From Silurus meridionalis (Eukaryota > Chordata > Actinopteri > Siluriformes > Siluridae), in the NCBI RefSeq assembly GCF_014805685.1, contig NC_060885.1:26027132-26091131 (forward strand): a stretch of DNA of 64,000 bases, given 5' to 3'. Every line of letters starts with the position of its first letter. The stretch's first letter is position 1. The position numbers were made by a program, and so were the translations under genes. Shown piece by piece: positions 34,540 to 56,720 of this stretch. The notes under the pieces were generated by a model. The model was not told the DNA's origin, searched no databases, and saw only the letters and a program-made list of their open reading frames with translations.

Positions 34540-36300
34540 AACTTACCGTCCAGGTGTACTTTTGTTCTCCCCTGTTTCTAAATTTAATTTTGTTCTCTGT
34601 GCTCCCAATTCACCAGCAAACAAACCTGTTTCTCATTTTCTCATCAGACGGCAGCATATATAAACTCTATTTTTCGAGTCATTTACAGCCAGATTGTTCT
34701 GTTCATCATTTTTCCCATTAGTTTTTTTCTAGTTCTATCCCATACAACAATTCTACCCACTTAGATTAAAATAAACAACTTGTCTTTAGCTCTTACATCA
34801 GTGTCCTTTCACAACTGTAGATGTGACGGGTGACTATTACATAGCAGAACTAGGTTCCTTGCTCCCAGAATCTCTCAGACAGCATGACCAGCTGCTGTCG
34901 GACCTTGCTAATAACCAGCATAACCTGTCTGAACAAATGATTCAAATTGACCAGCATCTAAATCACATATTTGCCCTCTCTCTCCAACCCTCAGCCAGTG
35001 GCGACTGATCTATTCCACAGAACAAATTTAAGACTAAGGTTTCCTACCCTAATGGGACTGCATGGCTTCAAAAGTTTAAAACAGTCAGCCAGCCCTGTGT
35101 ACCCCCTTTTCTCTTGTTTACTGCCAATTTGAACCTTTTTATGTGTTTTATTATCCTGTTCTAGGGAAGAAGGCTGCTAAACAGTTGCTCATCCTTCATC
35201 AAGGGCAATGCAGTGTGGCTAAGTAATTTAATTTCTAATCTTACTTGCAGAGGTTTGCAGTTTGTTTAACAACTAAATAAATATGCAATCACCTTCAACA
35301 TACAAACCTTAGTCAGGCTGAAACATTGCAGACCTCCTGGAAGTATTTCTTAATGGCATTTATGGCAAGTTGCTGGACATAAAGTTGGCCCTACAGGATT
35401 GGAGGCACTGGCTCAAGGAACATAAACAGCCATTCATAGTGTGGACTTACCACAGAAAATTGGCCAATTTCCAGATGGCCACGTAGCTGAATTTTCATCA
35501 GGCATAATAGGCCCTATTCCTTTGTTGTTAACCTTACTATCATAGAACACCCTGGGATTAAATAATACCAAACCTGATGTCCTCAGATGGCAATTTGCCC
35601 AAGATGAACCCCCTTTAGTCCTTACACTATGCTTTCTCTTTTCTGGATAATGAGGGCCATCACTTGGGAAGTTGAGGCAGCGCTAAAATTGCTTAAAGCA
35701 TTCAAGGTGACCCAGGTAATTGACCCACTTGCTGTTTGCCTTTCCATAACTCTGTGCTTTTACAGGTGCTCCAGTGAGGTAATTTATTCTCATTCACTTG
35801 TAATCCTGGTACCAGTCATAATCTTGTGTGTCTGAGTGCAATAGTTCTGGTGGAACAAAATTGTCTCTCACTGCTCTGTGTGCTATCATCAACCCCTTGC
35901 ATGCCTGTTTCATCCCCTGTCTATCCCTATTCAATCTGGTTTCACTTGGCACTCGTCTTTGTTACTGGCCTACCACTCTCCCAAGGTAACACCACCATCT
36001 TTACTATTCTAGACCAGTTTACTAAGGCAGTGCATTTTGTGTTTTCAATATCAACTTGGTTTAGAATAAACAACTGTTTAGCAGGAGTGGCAAGTCATGC
36101 TCGGACAACCTGCTCACACCAGGGGCTGATAGCATGGCCTCACAAGCCATGGATATGGCAGCGGCCAAAGAGGCCAAAGTCTTATTCCAACAACCTGAAT
36201 ATGATATGTTGAATATGATATGTTATCAGAGATTATTCCCTTTGTCCCCAGCGCTGACAGCTCACAAATTGCATGCCAGCTCACAGAGCTACAGCACACA
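34540..36300 (+). mobile_element. Decayed Ty3/Gypsy element, gag to integrase
   Basis: A possible LTR end with TATATAAA (about 34655-34662) and AATAAA (about 34770) precedes a 61-codon gag-like frame (34823-35008: LPESLRQHDQLLSDLANN). RNase H remnants follow near 35330-35480 (LALQDWRHWLKEHKQPFIVW, with the usual D of the next motif changed), and an integrase-core remnant at 35930-36050 ([28 protein letters not shown]). Large internal deletions remove most of RT. It is inactive. Confidence 0.75.
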
Positions 36301-36609
36301 TATTTTTATCTAGTGTTCATGTAGCTTTGTGTGTTTTTGTTTTGATTTATATTATGTCCCACCCTGTCCTGTCACTGGTTGTTTCTATTACATACGTTTG
36401 CCTACAGCTGTTTTGAATTTAACCTTTTATTAGTTTGTGTATATATACACTTTTATGTTAATTTGAATTTTATGAAGTCTCTGTGTAAACCAAGCCTTTG
36501 TTTCATGTTTCACCAAGTGTTTTGCCCTACTGGTCATCTTTGCTGATCACCTGACCAATTGCCACTTTATTGCCCTTGCAACACTAATCATGACATTTTG
36601 TTGATGATG

Positions 36610-37250
36610 TGAAGATATCTTAATTTAATTCTCTTATAGTCACTTTTTTCTAAGAATGCTTTTTTAATAAATTTTTTAAACTGAAAATAACTTGAAATGG
36701 GCAAAATTAATTGGTGAAAGTAACAAATGAAAATGGCACGAACAAAATAATAGGATCCTAATCCTAATATTGTGTTGCACAAGCTTTAGAAGCAATCAAT
36801 GCAAACCGGTTATTTTTGTGGCTCCCAATGAGCCACACGTAATATATCTAACTACAGCTAGAAATGTTACCCTTTGCAGATCCTTCACTGTCTTGGGTGT
36901 TGCACATTCTGGAATACAAAAAACCTCTAAAGGTGTCGTTGGGCTCCATTTAACAGGTGTGTTTGTCCAGCACATCCAGCAGATGTTGTAGAAGATCCGA
37001 GAAATCTGTGGAAGTTTTGCTATGTGGAAGGCTGAATAATTTTACAGAAAGAGGCCACTGACACAAAGGATACTGTTGCCAAGAAAGTGGTGTATTGGTC
37101 TGCAATGTTTATGTAGGTGGTCAAAGAAACCTCCACATGCCTTTACTGTCCTTCACTCTTTCCACTCATATCCATGAACCGTGGTTGCCTATTATTCTTT
37201 TCCAAGTTTACTAGTTGTCCCTTCTTGGACCACTTTTGTAGCTACTAACC
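36610..37250. other. No supported feature
   Basis: AT-rich DNA without recognisable coding, RNA or repeat structure. Confidence 0.4.
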
Positions 37251-37255
37251 AGAAC

Positions 37256-37441
37256 TTCTTCTATAACCACTGAAAGATCCACTGAATAAATGTTAATTAC
37301 TTCTTGACTGTAAATTAAAATTCTTCTATAACCACTGAAAGATCCACTAAATAAATGTTAATTACTCCTTGACTGTAAATTAAAATTCTTCTATAACCAC
37401 TGAAAGATCCACTGAATAAATGTTAATTACTCCTTGACTGT
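37256..37441. repeat. 65-bp tandem repeat, about 2.8 units
   Basis: CTATAACCACTGAAAGATCC recurs at 37261, 37326 and 37391, each followed by AATAAATGTTAATTACT and CTTGACTG. Units differ by one or two bases. Confidence 0.95.
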
Positions 37442-37579
37442 TTTGTTTTTTTGTTTCTCTAGGTGACAATGATTCATAAAATGCATAACACTTCACAAAT
37501 GCTAAATGACAAATTAAATTCTGGTTTGTCTTAGTTTCCATAAAGTTGCAAAGTTTTACTCATATAATCAGTATAATTA

Positions 37580-38420
37580 AAATGTTTTGAACAGGAGATT
37601 TTTAAAAAGTTTCACACGCCGAAGTTAAAAATTTTGCACAGCCATCATGTTAGCTGGTCTGGAGGCAGCATTTTGCACATTTTGAGGATTGCAAATAAAC
37701 TTGACAAAGAAGAAGGTGATGTACAGGTGAATTCACTATTGTATGTGATGGCAAACATGCTGAACCCATATTCAGCACATTTAAATTTTCAGCGGAAGAG
37801 GAAAATGATAGTGACGTTTGAAAAACTGCAGTTAGAGCCTGATTTGATGCTGGAGAAAGTGAAACAGATTGCTCGCCAGTCAGAACTGATTACAAAGCAC
37901 GGACGTTCGAGGTGCATGTGATGTCTAAACACAAAAAACAATTAAAGAAACACAGGAGGCAAATGCAGAAATTCTGACACTAAATAAAGAGATGAAAGTA
38001 GCTAACTGATCTGGTCAAGAATGTGTGCACTAACACGGGGTCTGTCCTGCTCGAGGGAAACATTGCTGCAGGTGTAACAAAACAGGCCTTTTGGGAATGC
38101 TTGCAAAAACAAAGACTGAAGTAAGAAATGACCAGTGACAGTCAACATGAAACTCAGGGAACATGGTTTCTGGGGACAGTTTCTGGTTATGCTAATGAGG
38201 ATGAGTGGCATGTGAAGCTACCAATGAATGGGACGACTGTTAAATTTAAGATCAGTACTGATGCAAATACAGTCATGTCTGACCAAACATTTCTAAAACC
38301 TCCTTGTCACCCTCATCTTACGAAAAACCCACTAAAAACACTAGCAGACATCAGTAGTCCATGTAGCAAACCGGACTCTATCGGTAAGTTCTTAGCCTAA
38401 ATGTCAGTATCTGGACTTAT
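37580..38420 (+). mobile_element. Ty3/Gypsy gag-protease fragment
   Basis: The frame at 37634-37921 resembles a Gypsy capsid (DKEEGDVQVNSLLYVM, MIVTFEKLQLEPD). Next comes a decayed CCHC zinc-knuckle region near 38050-38100, then a retropepsin-like stretch at 38128-38400 (EWHVKLPMNGTTVKFKI) in which the catalytic D-T/S-G is replaced by STDA. The element is broken by stops and joined to LINE debris after 38420. A second copy lies in the downstream duplicate at 40493-40860. Confidence 0.7.
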
Positions 38421-39933
38421 GTTGTAAAAGGCCCATACACCACCAACATCCTTAGTCATAAAACTGTGAAATGAAACTGGTGAGCAGAGCTAATTATATT
38501 AGCACTGAGGACAGTGCTTTCTGAGATTTTGGCCTGCGAGATTGTGAGCCAATCAAATTTAAGATCAGATAGGATGCCAAACCATACAGCCTCTCTATGT
38601 GTCGTTGAATGTGTTGACATTAACTACAGTTCAAATCCATCCTCAAAACACCTGTGATTTCATGGATCCCCATGTTATTGATGAGAAACCATTCCCAGCT
38701 GTACAGAATGGTATCCAATAGAAGAGAACATTATCCAGAGGATAGAATTCTCTGTTTAAAGAAACTTGTAGGCAAGGGATTGAGAATACAAGTTGATTTT
38801 GATGAGGGAATAAATGAAATTGTCATTCTTGTGAGTAGGAGTAAAAGTTTGTAATTGATTGTCTTTTTATAAAATAGTAGTAGTTTGGATGTTTTCAACA
38901 TCATTGAAAAAGTTAATGAAATCATTACTACCTATTGATGGTTTGCATGTTAGTGCAGTGGTTTTATTTCCTGCTAATTTTGCAGATGAACACTGAATAA
39001 AAATCTATGTTCTTAAGGAGTCATCCTAATTATCAAAATGAATATTAAGGTCACAGACAATTAATGCTTTGTCTAAAGAAGTAGCTAGATTTGTGATGAA
39101 ATCTGCAAATCCTTCAAGAAAATAAGAGTAGGGCCCTGGGGGTCTATAAATAACAATTAATGGAATTGACTGATTGGCTTGCTTTCAGATGCTAAAAATT
39201 TTATGTTGGTGTAAAGAACTCCAATGTATTACAATTGTGTTTAGTTTTTTAGTATTTAAATAGCTGTGACACCGCCTCCTCTGCAATTTAGGCAGGGCTG
39301 GTGTATGCATCTATACCCAGGAGGACTTGCTTCATTTAATGCTAGAAATTCGTTCGGTTTGATCCACGTTTCTGTCAAAAACAGTACATTAAACTCCTGG
39401 TTGGTAATAATTGTATTTATAGTCAACACTTTTGACATAAGAGATCTAATATTCAACAAGACAAGACCAGACAAGAAGCTTTTATTGTCATCTCTACCAT
39501 ATATAGCTGACGCAGTACACAGTGAAATGAGACAATGTTCCTCCAGATCCCTAGCGCGACATTAAACAACATAGAGCTACAACACACAACATAAAGCTAC
39601 ATAACAGAACACAAAGTTAAGTACTAAAGTAAGTGTCCTTGCCACATAAAGTGCATCATGTGCAACCTAGTGCAAACAGACAAAAAAAAAGAAAATGTAT
39701 AAAGACAACAAAAGACAGTGTGGGACAGATACACAAAACACAAAATATTGCCAACCAGTAAACCTACTGTATACTCTGAATATACAGTAAAAAGGGACTA
39801 TAAAGGACTATATACAAGAGAGTATATGTTAACATACAAAACAGCAGTAACAGCAGTCGAAAGTAAAATATGTACGTATAATATGATTAAATATAAATAA
39901 TAAATGGTGGTGGAATAAATTGAGATGAGTAAT

Positions 39934-39977
<44 letters not shown>

Positions 39978-40492
39978 CAGTTCAGTTCTGTGTGTGGAGG
40001 AGCCGGATAGTTTGAGGAAAAAACTTTGCACAGTCTGGATGTAAGGCCTGAATACTTTGGAACGTCTTTCCTGATGGCAGGAGAGTGAAAAGGGTGTGAC
40101 TGAGGTCTTCCAGTCAGGAGGTCCAGGATCCAGTTGCAGAGGGAAGTGCCCAGTAGGCTCAGCTTCTCAATCAGGTGCTGAGGGATGATTGTGTTGAATG
40201 CTGAACTGAAGTCTATGAACAGCATTTGTCCGTAAGTGTCCTTATTGTCCAGGTGAGTGAGGGCCAGATGGAGGGTCGTGGCAATGGCATTGTCTGTGGA
40301 ATGGTTTGGGCGATATGCAAACTGCATGGGGTCCAGTGAGGGTGGAAGCTGGGTCTTGAAGTGTCTCATGATGAGCCTCTTGAAGCACTTCATCATGATG
40401 GGAGTGACTGCGACAGGACGATATTAATTGAGGCAGGAGACTGTAGACTTTGGCACGGGGGCGATGGTCATTGTCTTGAGGCACGTAGAAAC
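38059..40492. repeat. 2.43-kb tandem duplication, unit 1
   Basis: The unit holds a Gypsy protease remnant, a family-A LINE fragment and a family-B LINE 3' half. It is repeated at 40493-42957. The 11-base AACATTGCTGC stands at all three breakpoints (38059, 40493, 42947). Differences are mainly microsatellite length and short indels. Confidence 0.95.
38590..39475 (-). mobile_element. Family-A LINE fragment with endonuclease start
   Basis: The - strand frame 39474-39256 has the start of an apurinic-type endonuclease (LLNIRSLMSKVLTIN, FLTETWIKPNEF, ASPPGYRCIHQP). The frame 38925-38731 matches the N-terminal RT part (CILNPLPTSFFKQ) of the copy at 14242-17000. Intervening sequence is lost. It is the only piece in the window showing the family-A endonuclease N-terminus. 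Confidence 0.8.
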
Positions 40493-40502
40493 AACATTGC
40501 TG
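39450..40502 (-). mobile_element. Family-B LINE 3' half, in duplication unit 1
   Basis: Read right to left: RT region (40396-39977: [33 protein letters not shown]), jump to the C-terminus, a (TG)n run at about 39937-39976 and the 3' tail to 39460 (CTTGTCTTGTT on the - strand). The RT active site is deleted. Confidence 0.85.
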
Positions 40503-42379
40503 CAGGTGTAACAAAACAGGCCTTTTGGGAATGCTTGCAAAAACAAAGACTGAAGTAAGAAATGACCAGTGACAGTCAACATGAAACTCAGGGAACATGG
40601 TTTCTGGGGACAGTTTCTGGTTATGCTAATGAGGATGAGTGGCATGTGAAGCTACCAATGAATGGGACGACTGTTAAATTTAAGATCAGTACTGATGCAA
40701 ATACAGTCATGTCTGACCAAACATTTCTAAAACCTCCTTGTCACCCTCATCTTACGAAAACCCACTAAAACACTAGCAGACATCAGTAGTCCATGTAGCA
40801 AACCGGACTCTATCGGTAAGTTCTTAGCCTAAATGTCAGTATCTGGACTTATGTTGTAAAAGGCCCATACACCACCAACATCCTTAGTCATAAAACTGTG
40901 AAATGAAACTGGTGAGCAGAGCTAATTATATTAGCACTGAGGACAGTGCTTTCTGAGATTTTGGCCTGCGAGATTGTGAGCCAATCAAATTTAAGATCAG
41001 ATAGGATGCCAAACCATACAGCCTCTCTATGTGTCGTTGAATGTGTTGACATTAACTACAGTTCAAATCCATCCTCAAAACACCTGTGATTTCATGGATC
41101 CCCATGCTATTGATGAGAAACCATTCCCAGCTGTACAGAATGGTATCCAATAGAAGAGAACATTATCCAGAGGATAGAATTCTCTGTTTAAAGAAACTTG
41201 TAGGCAAGGGATTGAGAATACAAGTTGATTTTGATGAGGGAATAAATGAAATTGTCATTCTTGTGAGTAGGAGTAAAAGTTTGTAATTGATTGTCTTTTT
41301 ATAAAATAGTAGTAGTTTGGATGTTTTCAACATCATTGAAAAAGTTAATGAAATCATTACTACCTATTGATGGTTTGCATGTTAGTGCAGTGGTTTTATT
41401 TCCTGCTAATTTTGCAGATGAACACTGAATAAAAATCTATGTTCTTAAGGAGTCATCCTAATTATCAAAATGAATATTAAGGTCACAGACAATTAATGCT
41501 TTGTCTAAAGAAGTAGCTAGATTTGTGATGAAATCTGCAAATCCTTCAAGAAAATAAGAGTAGGGCCCTGGGGGTCTATAAATAATAATTAATGGAATTG
41601 ACTGATTGGCTTGCTTTCAGATGCTAAAAATTTTATGTTGGTGTAAAGAACTGTGTTTAGTTTTTTAGTATTTAAATAGCTGTGACACCGCCTCCTCTGC
41701 AATTTAGGCAGGGCTGGTGTATGCATCTATACCCAGGAGGACTTGCTTCATTTAATGCTAGAAATTGCTCGGTTTGATCCACGCTTTCTGTCAAAACAGT
41801 ACATTAAACTCCTGGTTGGTAATAATTGTATTTATAGTCAACACTTTTGACATAAGAGATCTAATATTCAACAAGACAAGACCAGACAAGAAGCTTTTAT
41901 TGTCATCTCTACCATATATAGCTGACGCAGTACACAGTGAAATGAGACAATGTTCCTCCAGATCCCTAGCGACATTAAACAACATAGAGCTACAACACAC
42001 AACATAAAGCTACATAACAGAACACAAAGTTAAGTACTAAAGTAAGTGTCCTTGCCACATAAAGTGCATCATGTGCAACCTAGTGCAAACAGACAAAAAA
42101 AAAGAAAATGTATAAAGACAACAAAAGACAGTGTGGGACAGATACACAAAACACAAAATATTGCCAACCAGTAAACCTACTGTATACTCTGAATATACAG
42201 TAAAAGGGACTATAAAGGACTATATACAAGAGAGTATATGTTAACATACAAAACAGCAGTAACAGCAGTCGAAAGTAAAATATGTACGTATAATATGATT
42301 AAATATAAATAATAAATGGTGGTGGAATAAATTGAGATGAGTAATGAGTGTGTGTTGTACAGTTCAGTAACACAGTTGA

Positions 42380-42414
<35 letters not shown>

Positions 42415-42957
42415 TGTGTGTGTGTGTTTCAGTTCAGTTCTGTGTGTGGAGGAGCCGGATAGTTTGAGGAAAAAACTTTTGCACAGTCTGGATGTAAGGC
42501 CTGAATACTTTGGAACGTCTTTCCTGATGGCAGGAGAGTGAAAAGGGTGTGACTGAGGTCTTCCAGTCAGGAGGTCCAGGATCCAGTTGCAGAGGGAAGT
42601 GCCCAGTAGGCTCAGCTTCTCAATCAGGTGCTGAGGGATGATTGTGTTGAATGCTGAACTGAAGTCTATGAACAGCATTTGTCCGTAAGTGTCCTTATTG
42701 TCCAGGTGAGTGAGGGCCAGATGGAGGGTCGTGGCAATGGCATTGTCTGTGGAATGGTTTGGGCGATATGCAAACTGCATGGGGTCCAGTGAGGGTGGAA
42801 GCTGGGTCTTGAAGTGTCTCATGATGAGCCTCTTGAAGCACTTCATCATGATGGGAGTGACTGCGACAGGACGATATTAATTGAGGCAGGAGACTGTAGA
42901 CTTTGGCACGGGGGGCGATGGTCATTGTCTTGAGGCACGTAGAAACAACATTGCTGC
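40493..42957. repeat. 2.43-kb tandem duplication, unit 2
   Basis: Second unit, about 2454 bp. Its right end continues into the family-B LINE 5' part (42957-43200), which unit 1 lacks. Confidence 0.95.
41022..41880 (-). mobile_element. Family-A LINE fragment, duplicated copy
   Basis: Duplicate of 38590-39475. It carries a deletion near 41650 and small substitutions near 41765 that disrupt the endonuclease frame further. Confidence 0.8.
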
Positions 42958-43200
42958 TCAGGGAAATGTTGAAGATGTTGGTGAAGACATCTGCTAGATG
43001 TTCTGCACATTCCCTGAGCACTCTGCCAAAACCATTGTCTGGTCCAGCAGATGTCTGTGGGTTCACTCTGCATAGCGTTTTCCTCACTTTAGCTTTGAAT
43101 AGTCACCTGGTCACTGGGAGGAGGGGTGGTCTTTCTTGCCTTCTCGTTGTTCTGCACCTCAAACGGGCGTAGAATTAGTTCAGTGCATCTGGGAGGGAGG
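41880..43200 (-). mobile_element. Family-B LINE 3' half, in duplication unit 2
   Basis: As the unit-1 copy, but continuing 5' with [13 protein letters not shown] RT motifs (43087-42695). It contains a (TG)n run at about 42382-42428, slightly different in length from that in unit 1. Confidence 0.85.
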
Positions 43201-43261
43201 CTCCACGGTCACAAGTGGGTTCTTGCACCATTCCGTGTTGATACAAACACACATCCTACCA

Positions 43262-45010
43262 TTTACATTCACATTCATGGCATTTAGCAGACGCCCTTAT
43301 ACAGAGCGACGTACAAAACTGCTTTGAGTCTCTAGCAATGAATAAATCTACACTGGTATGCCAGATTACAAACTTAATATAAATATAACTCGAATTCTAC
43401 AAACTTGGAAAGTGCTAATTTTAGTGTTTCAGGAAGAGGTAGGTCTTCAATCATCGCTTGAAGATAGTCAGGGACTCCGCTGTACGGACATCTAGGGGAA
43501 GTTCATTCCACCACCTCGGTGCCAGAACAGAGAAGAGCCTTGAAGTGTACTTACCTCTCATTCTGAGAGAAGGTGGTACCAGTCGAGCAGTGCTGGAGGA
43601 TCTCAGACAGCGTGGTGCAGTGCGAGATGTGATGAGGTCACTGAGGTAAGATGGTGCTGGTCCATTTTGGCCTTGTAGGCAAGCATCAGTGTTTTGAATC
43701 TGATACGTGCAGCTACTGGAAGCCAGTGAAGGAAGCGCAGCAGTGGGGTGGTGTGGGAGAACTTGGGCTGATTGAACACAAGTCGTGCAGCTGCGTTTTG
43801 GATCATTTGCAGTGGACGAATAGCGTTCAGGGGAAGACCTGCCAGCAGAGAGTTGCAGTAGTCAGTCTTGAAATGACAAGAGACTGAACAAGCACCTGGG
43901 CAGCCTCTTTTGACAGAAATGGTTGAATCCTTCGGATGTTATAGAGAAGAAATCGACAAGAACGAGCAACATTAGCGACATGTGGGAAGAAGGACAGTTC
44001 ATTGTCCATAGTTACCCCAAGGTTACGAGCAGTGGCTGAAGGGGAGAGCAGAGAGTCATGAAGTGTTATTTGGAGATCTTGACCTGGAGATGAATCACCT
44101 GGGATGACCAGCAGTTCTGTTTTGCTGGGGTTGAGTTTTAGTTGGTGAGCACTCATCCATAAAGATATGTCTGACAAGCATGCTGAGATCCGAGCGGAAG
44201 CTGTGGTATCTGATGGAGGGAAAGAAAAGATTAGTTGAGTGTCATCTGCATAGCAGTGATAAGAAAACCCATGTGAGGATATGACTTCACCAATGGAGTG
44301 GGTATAGAGGGAGAAAAGGAGGGGACCAAGTACAGAGCCTTGTGGGACACCAGTGGTGAGTCTGCACGGGCAGATGTGGATCCTCCATGTTACCTGGTAT
44401 GAGCGACCTTCCAGGTAGGAAGCAAACCATTCCCATGCTGTTCCGCAGATACCAAGGCTCTTGAGGGTTGACAAAAGTGTCTTGTGGTTGACTGTGTCAA
44501 ATGCTGCTGAAAGGTCCAGGAAGATAAGTACAGATGACAGCTTGGCTGACCGAGCAGCATGCAGTTTCTCAGAAACAGCCAAAGGGCCGTCTCTGTGGAA
44601 TGTGCCGCTTTGAACCCAGACTGGTTATGATCATGGAGGTTGTTCTGTGAGAGATAGACAGACAGTTGATTAAAAACAGTGCATTCCAGAGATTTAGAAA
44701 GAAAGGAAAGAAGTGATACCGATCTGTAGTTGTTGATGTCTGATGGATCCAGAGCAGGTTTCTTCAAGATAGGGATGACCCTTGCTCGCTTGAAGGTAGT
44801 TGGTACATAGCCAGATGTTAATGACCCGTTGATGATTGACTTGTGATCCTACCACCGCAAGTCTTACCACACAGAACTGCCACGGAACGCGGTTAGCCCG
44901 TCTAGCTGGATGGTGGTGTCCGGAACTCTGTCGCTGAGCCACGTCTTTGTGAAAACAAAGACGCAGCATTCTCTGCTGGAGTCGGATGTAATCCAATTTG
45001 TTGTTCAGGA
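43262..45010 (-). mobile_element. L2 LINE (third family)
   Basis: Right to left: an endonuclease trace near 44940, RT start (44767-44390: KPALDPSDINNYRSVSLLSF), RT core (44582-43827), C-terminus (43806-43603: MIQNAAARLVFNQP, FLHWLPVAARI) and the L2-type 3' end GGCATTTAGCAGACGCCC with ATTTACATTCACATTCATG at 43262. Internal deletion near 44850 and frameshifts near 43820 and 44560 inactivate it. Confidence 0.88.
43827..44582 (-). pseudogene. L2 LINE reverse transcriptase core, 251 codons
   Basis: Open palm region: LIFLDLSAAFDTVNH (motif A, about residues 18-32), TGVPQGSVLGPLLFSLYTH and the catalytic box YADDTQL at about residue 122. Then come LNPSKTELL and ARNLGVTMDNELSF. Flanking frames carry the rest of ORF2, so the open part is a frameshifted fragment. 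Confidence 0.85.
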
Positions 45011-45619
45011 AACAGTTCTATCTTTAAATCAGAGGTGCTGGCTGTGCATTCAGTCTTATTTAAATTAATGTTAATCAAGTTACTTTCTGAGAATTCCTAC
45101 ATTTTGGTTTTGCTCGGGAGACAGATACAGTCTTAATTTGGTGGACCCTGAGTGACAACTCTGTGCAGCTATCTGACAATCGATTTAGCCTGTTTGTCTG
45201 CTCCCTGGACTTGGCTCTGGATAGTCACTGGTCAACTGCTGTTCTGAGAATATGACCTATACTACAAGAAATGAGAGCGGCACCTTCCCAAGTGGAATGG
45301 AACAGGCCAGCCCACATTGTTTTTGGAACACCAATTGGACATTCAGCAGTTCAGCGACCATAACCTGCTGTATGCTACATTGGGATGGGGCCAGTGCATA
45401 TTACAGCATCGGACATAGCCTTTGCCACCTCTATAATGTTACTCTAAGTAACCTCTGACTGTCAAAGGCATATATCATTAGCTCCTGTATGAAAAACTAT
45501 TTTAAAGAACCTATGCTTTCACAAAAACCTGAGATGACCTGCTATGTCTGGCACCAACAACAATAATTAATATAATCATTATATTTGTTGGTTATACATT
45601 TTGTGTCTAGCCGTTTAGA
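45011..45619. other. Unassigned, probably repeat debris
   Basis: I see no domain. A 68-codon frame at 45252-45458 is unrecognised. LINE sequences on both sides make this likely to be degraded LINE 5' or UTR sequence. Confidence 0.3.
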
Positions 45620-45915
45620 TTTTCAATTAAATTCAATTTTATTTGTATAGCATTTTTAATAATGGACATTACTGCCAAAGCAGCTTTACAGAAATAAATA
45701 GATTACAAATATACATTTCAGTGTCATACATTAATCCCTAAAGAGCAAACCAGTGGCAACTGTTGAAAGGAAAAAAATCCTGAGATGGTATAATGAATAA
45801 ACCTTGTAAGGAACCAAACAAAAAATAAAAACAGAAGGAAACCATCCTCATCTGGGGGACACCAAATGTCCATTCATTACACTTCCATCATTGTTGAGGT
45901 GATCAGCTGTTCACA
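45620..45915 (-). mobile_element. Family-A LINE 3' tail
   Basis: AAATTCAATTTTATTTGTAT, then AGCATTTTTAATAATGGACA, AAAGCAGCTTTACAGA and CATCCTCATCTGGGGGACAC match the tail at 14242-14480. No coding part. Confidence 0.8.
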
Positions 45916-46388
45916 CAAAACTGTTCTTGACCATTGCAGCCCTAAGCTATTGTAGTAGTTTTTACTAGTTTATACTGGATTAGTTTATATTTTAGATATG
46001 TTGTAAAGTAATTTAAATTGTGTGCTTTCTTTCTAGTACTACAGGTTGAAAGTTATGGATTACAAGTTGTGACTATGAGCTAAACTCAGTAGGTAATAAT
46101 ACTATGCTATGTTTATAAGTAGTCACTTTAAGTTCTTTTTTTTTTTTTACTGGTTGAAGGTTGGGACTTGCAGTTACACGATCACATTGGACGCTGGATC
46201 AGCCACGGGAGCAATTCTACAGCACATTTTTTGACATTTCGAAATAACTCCTATACCGTATATAGACATTAACTGTTATAAGCAGTATCAAATTCCATTT
46301 ACAATGTATTGTTGTTGATTGCAATTCGTTTATATAATTATTTTAGATGGAAAGCTTTTATTTTGAAAAAGTCTCACCGGTTCCCTTA

Positions 46389-46450
46389 ACCGGAAGTAAA
46401 ACGCTTACAATATTTTGTTCCGACATAACGTTACCTAAATAAACTAGAAG
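46389..46450 (+). promoter_or_regulatory. GPATCH11 core promoter / 5' UTR with ETS site
   Basis: ACCGGAAGT at 46389-46397 is a consensus ETS-family (GABP/ELK) site, common in TATA-less housekeeping promoters, placed 54 bases before the start codon. The ATG context is AAGATGT (A at -3). The exact transcription start cannot be fixed from sequence. Confidence 0.6.
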
Positions 46451-56591
<10,141 letters not shown>

Positions 56592-56720
56592 AGGAAGAGA
56601 TCTGCCATTATATTTTCTTTCCCTTTTTTACTATTGTTTTGCATGCAGGCCTTTTATTACCTTTAGGACAGTTATATATTTTGTTTCGATCGCTTTGTTA
56701 TTAAATATATTTTGATTGCT
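56592..56720 (+). terminator. gpatch11: GPATCH11 3' UTR with poly(A) hexamer
   Basis: ATTAAA at 56700-56705, 109 bases after the stop codon, followed by TTTTGATTGCTCTGC and T-rich sequence. No AATAAA is closer. A short 3' UTR is therefore likely. Confidence 0.6.

Noticed and set aside
35826..36212. 128-codon frame as a host gene
   Set aside because: Its middle is a Gypsy integrase remnant ([15 protein letters not shown]) surrounded by broken frames.
39798..40031. His-Thr repeat protein on the - strand
   Set aside because: Translation of a (TG)n run within a LINE 3' UTR.
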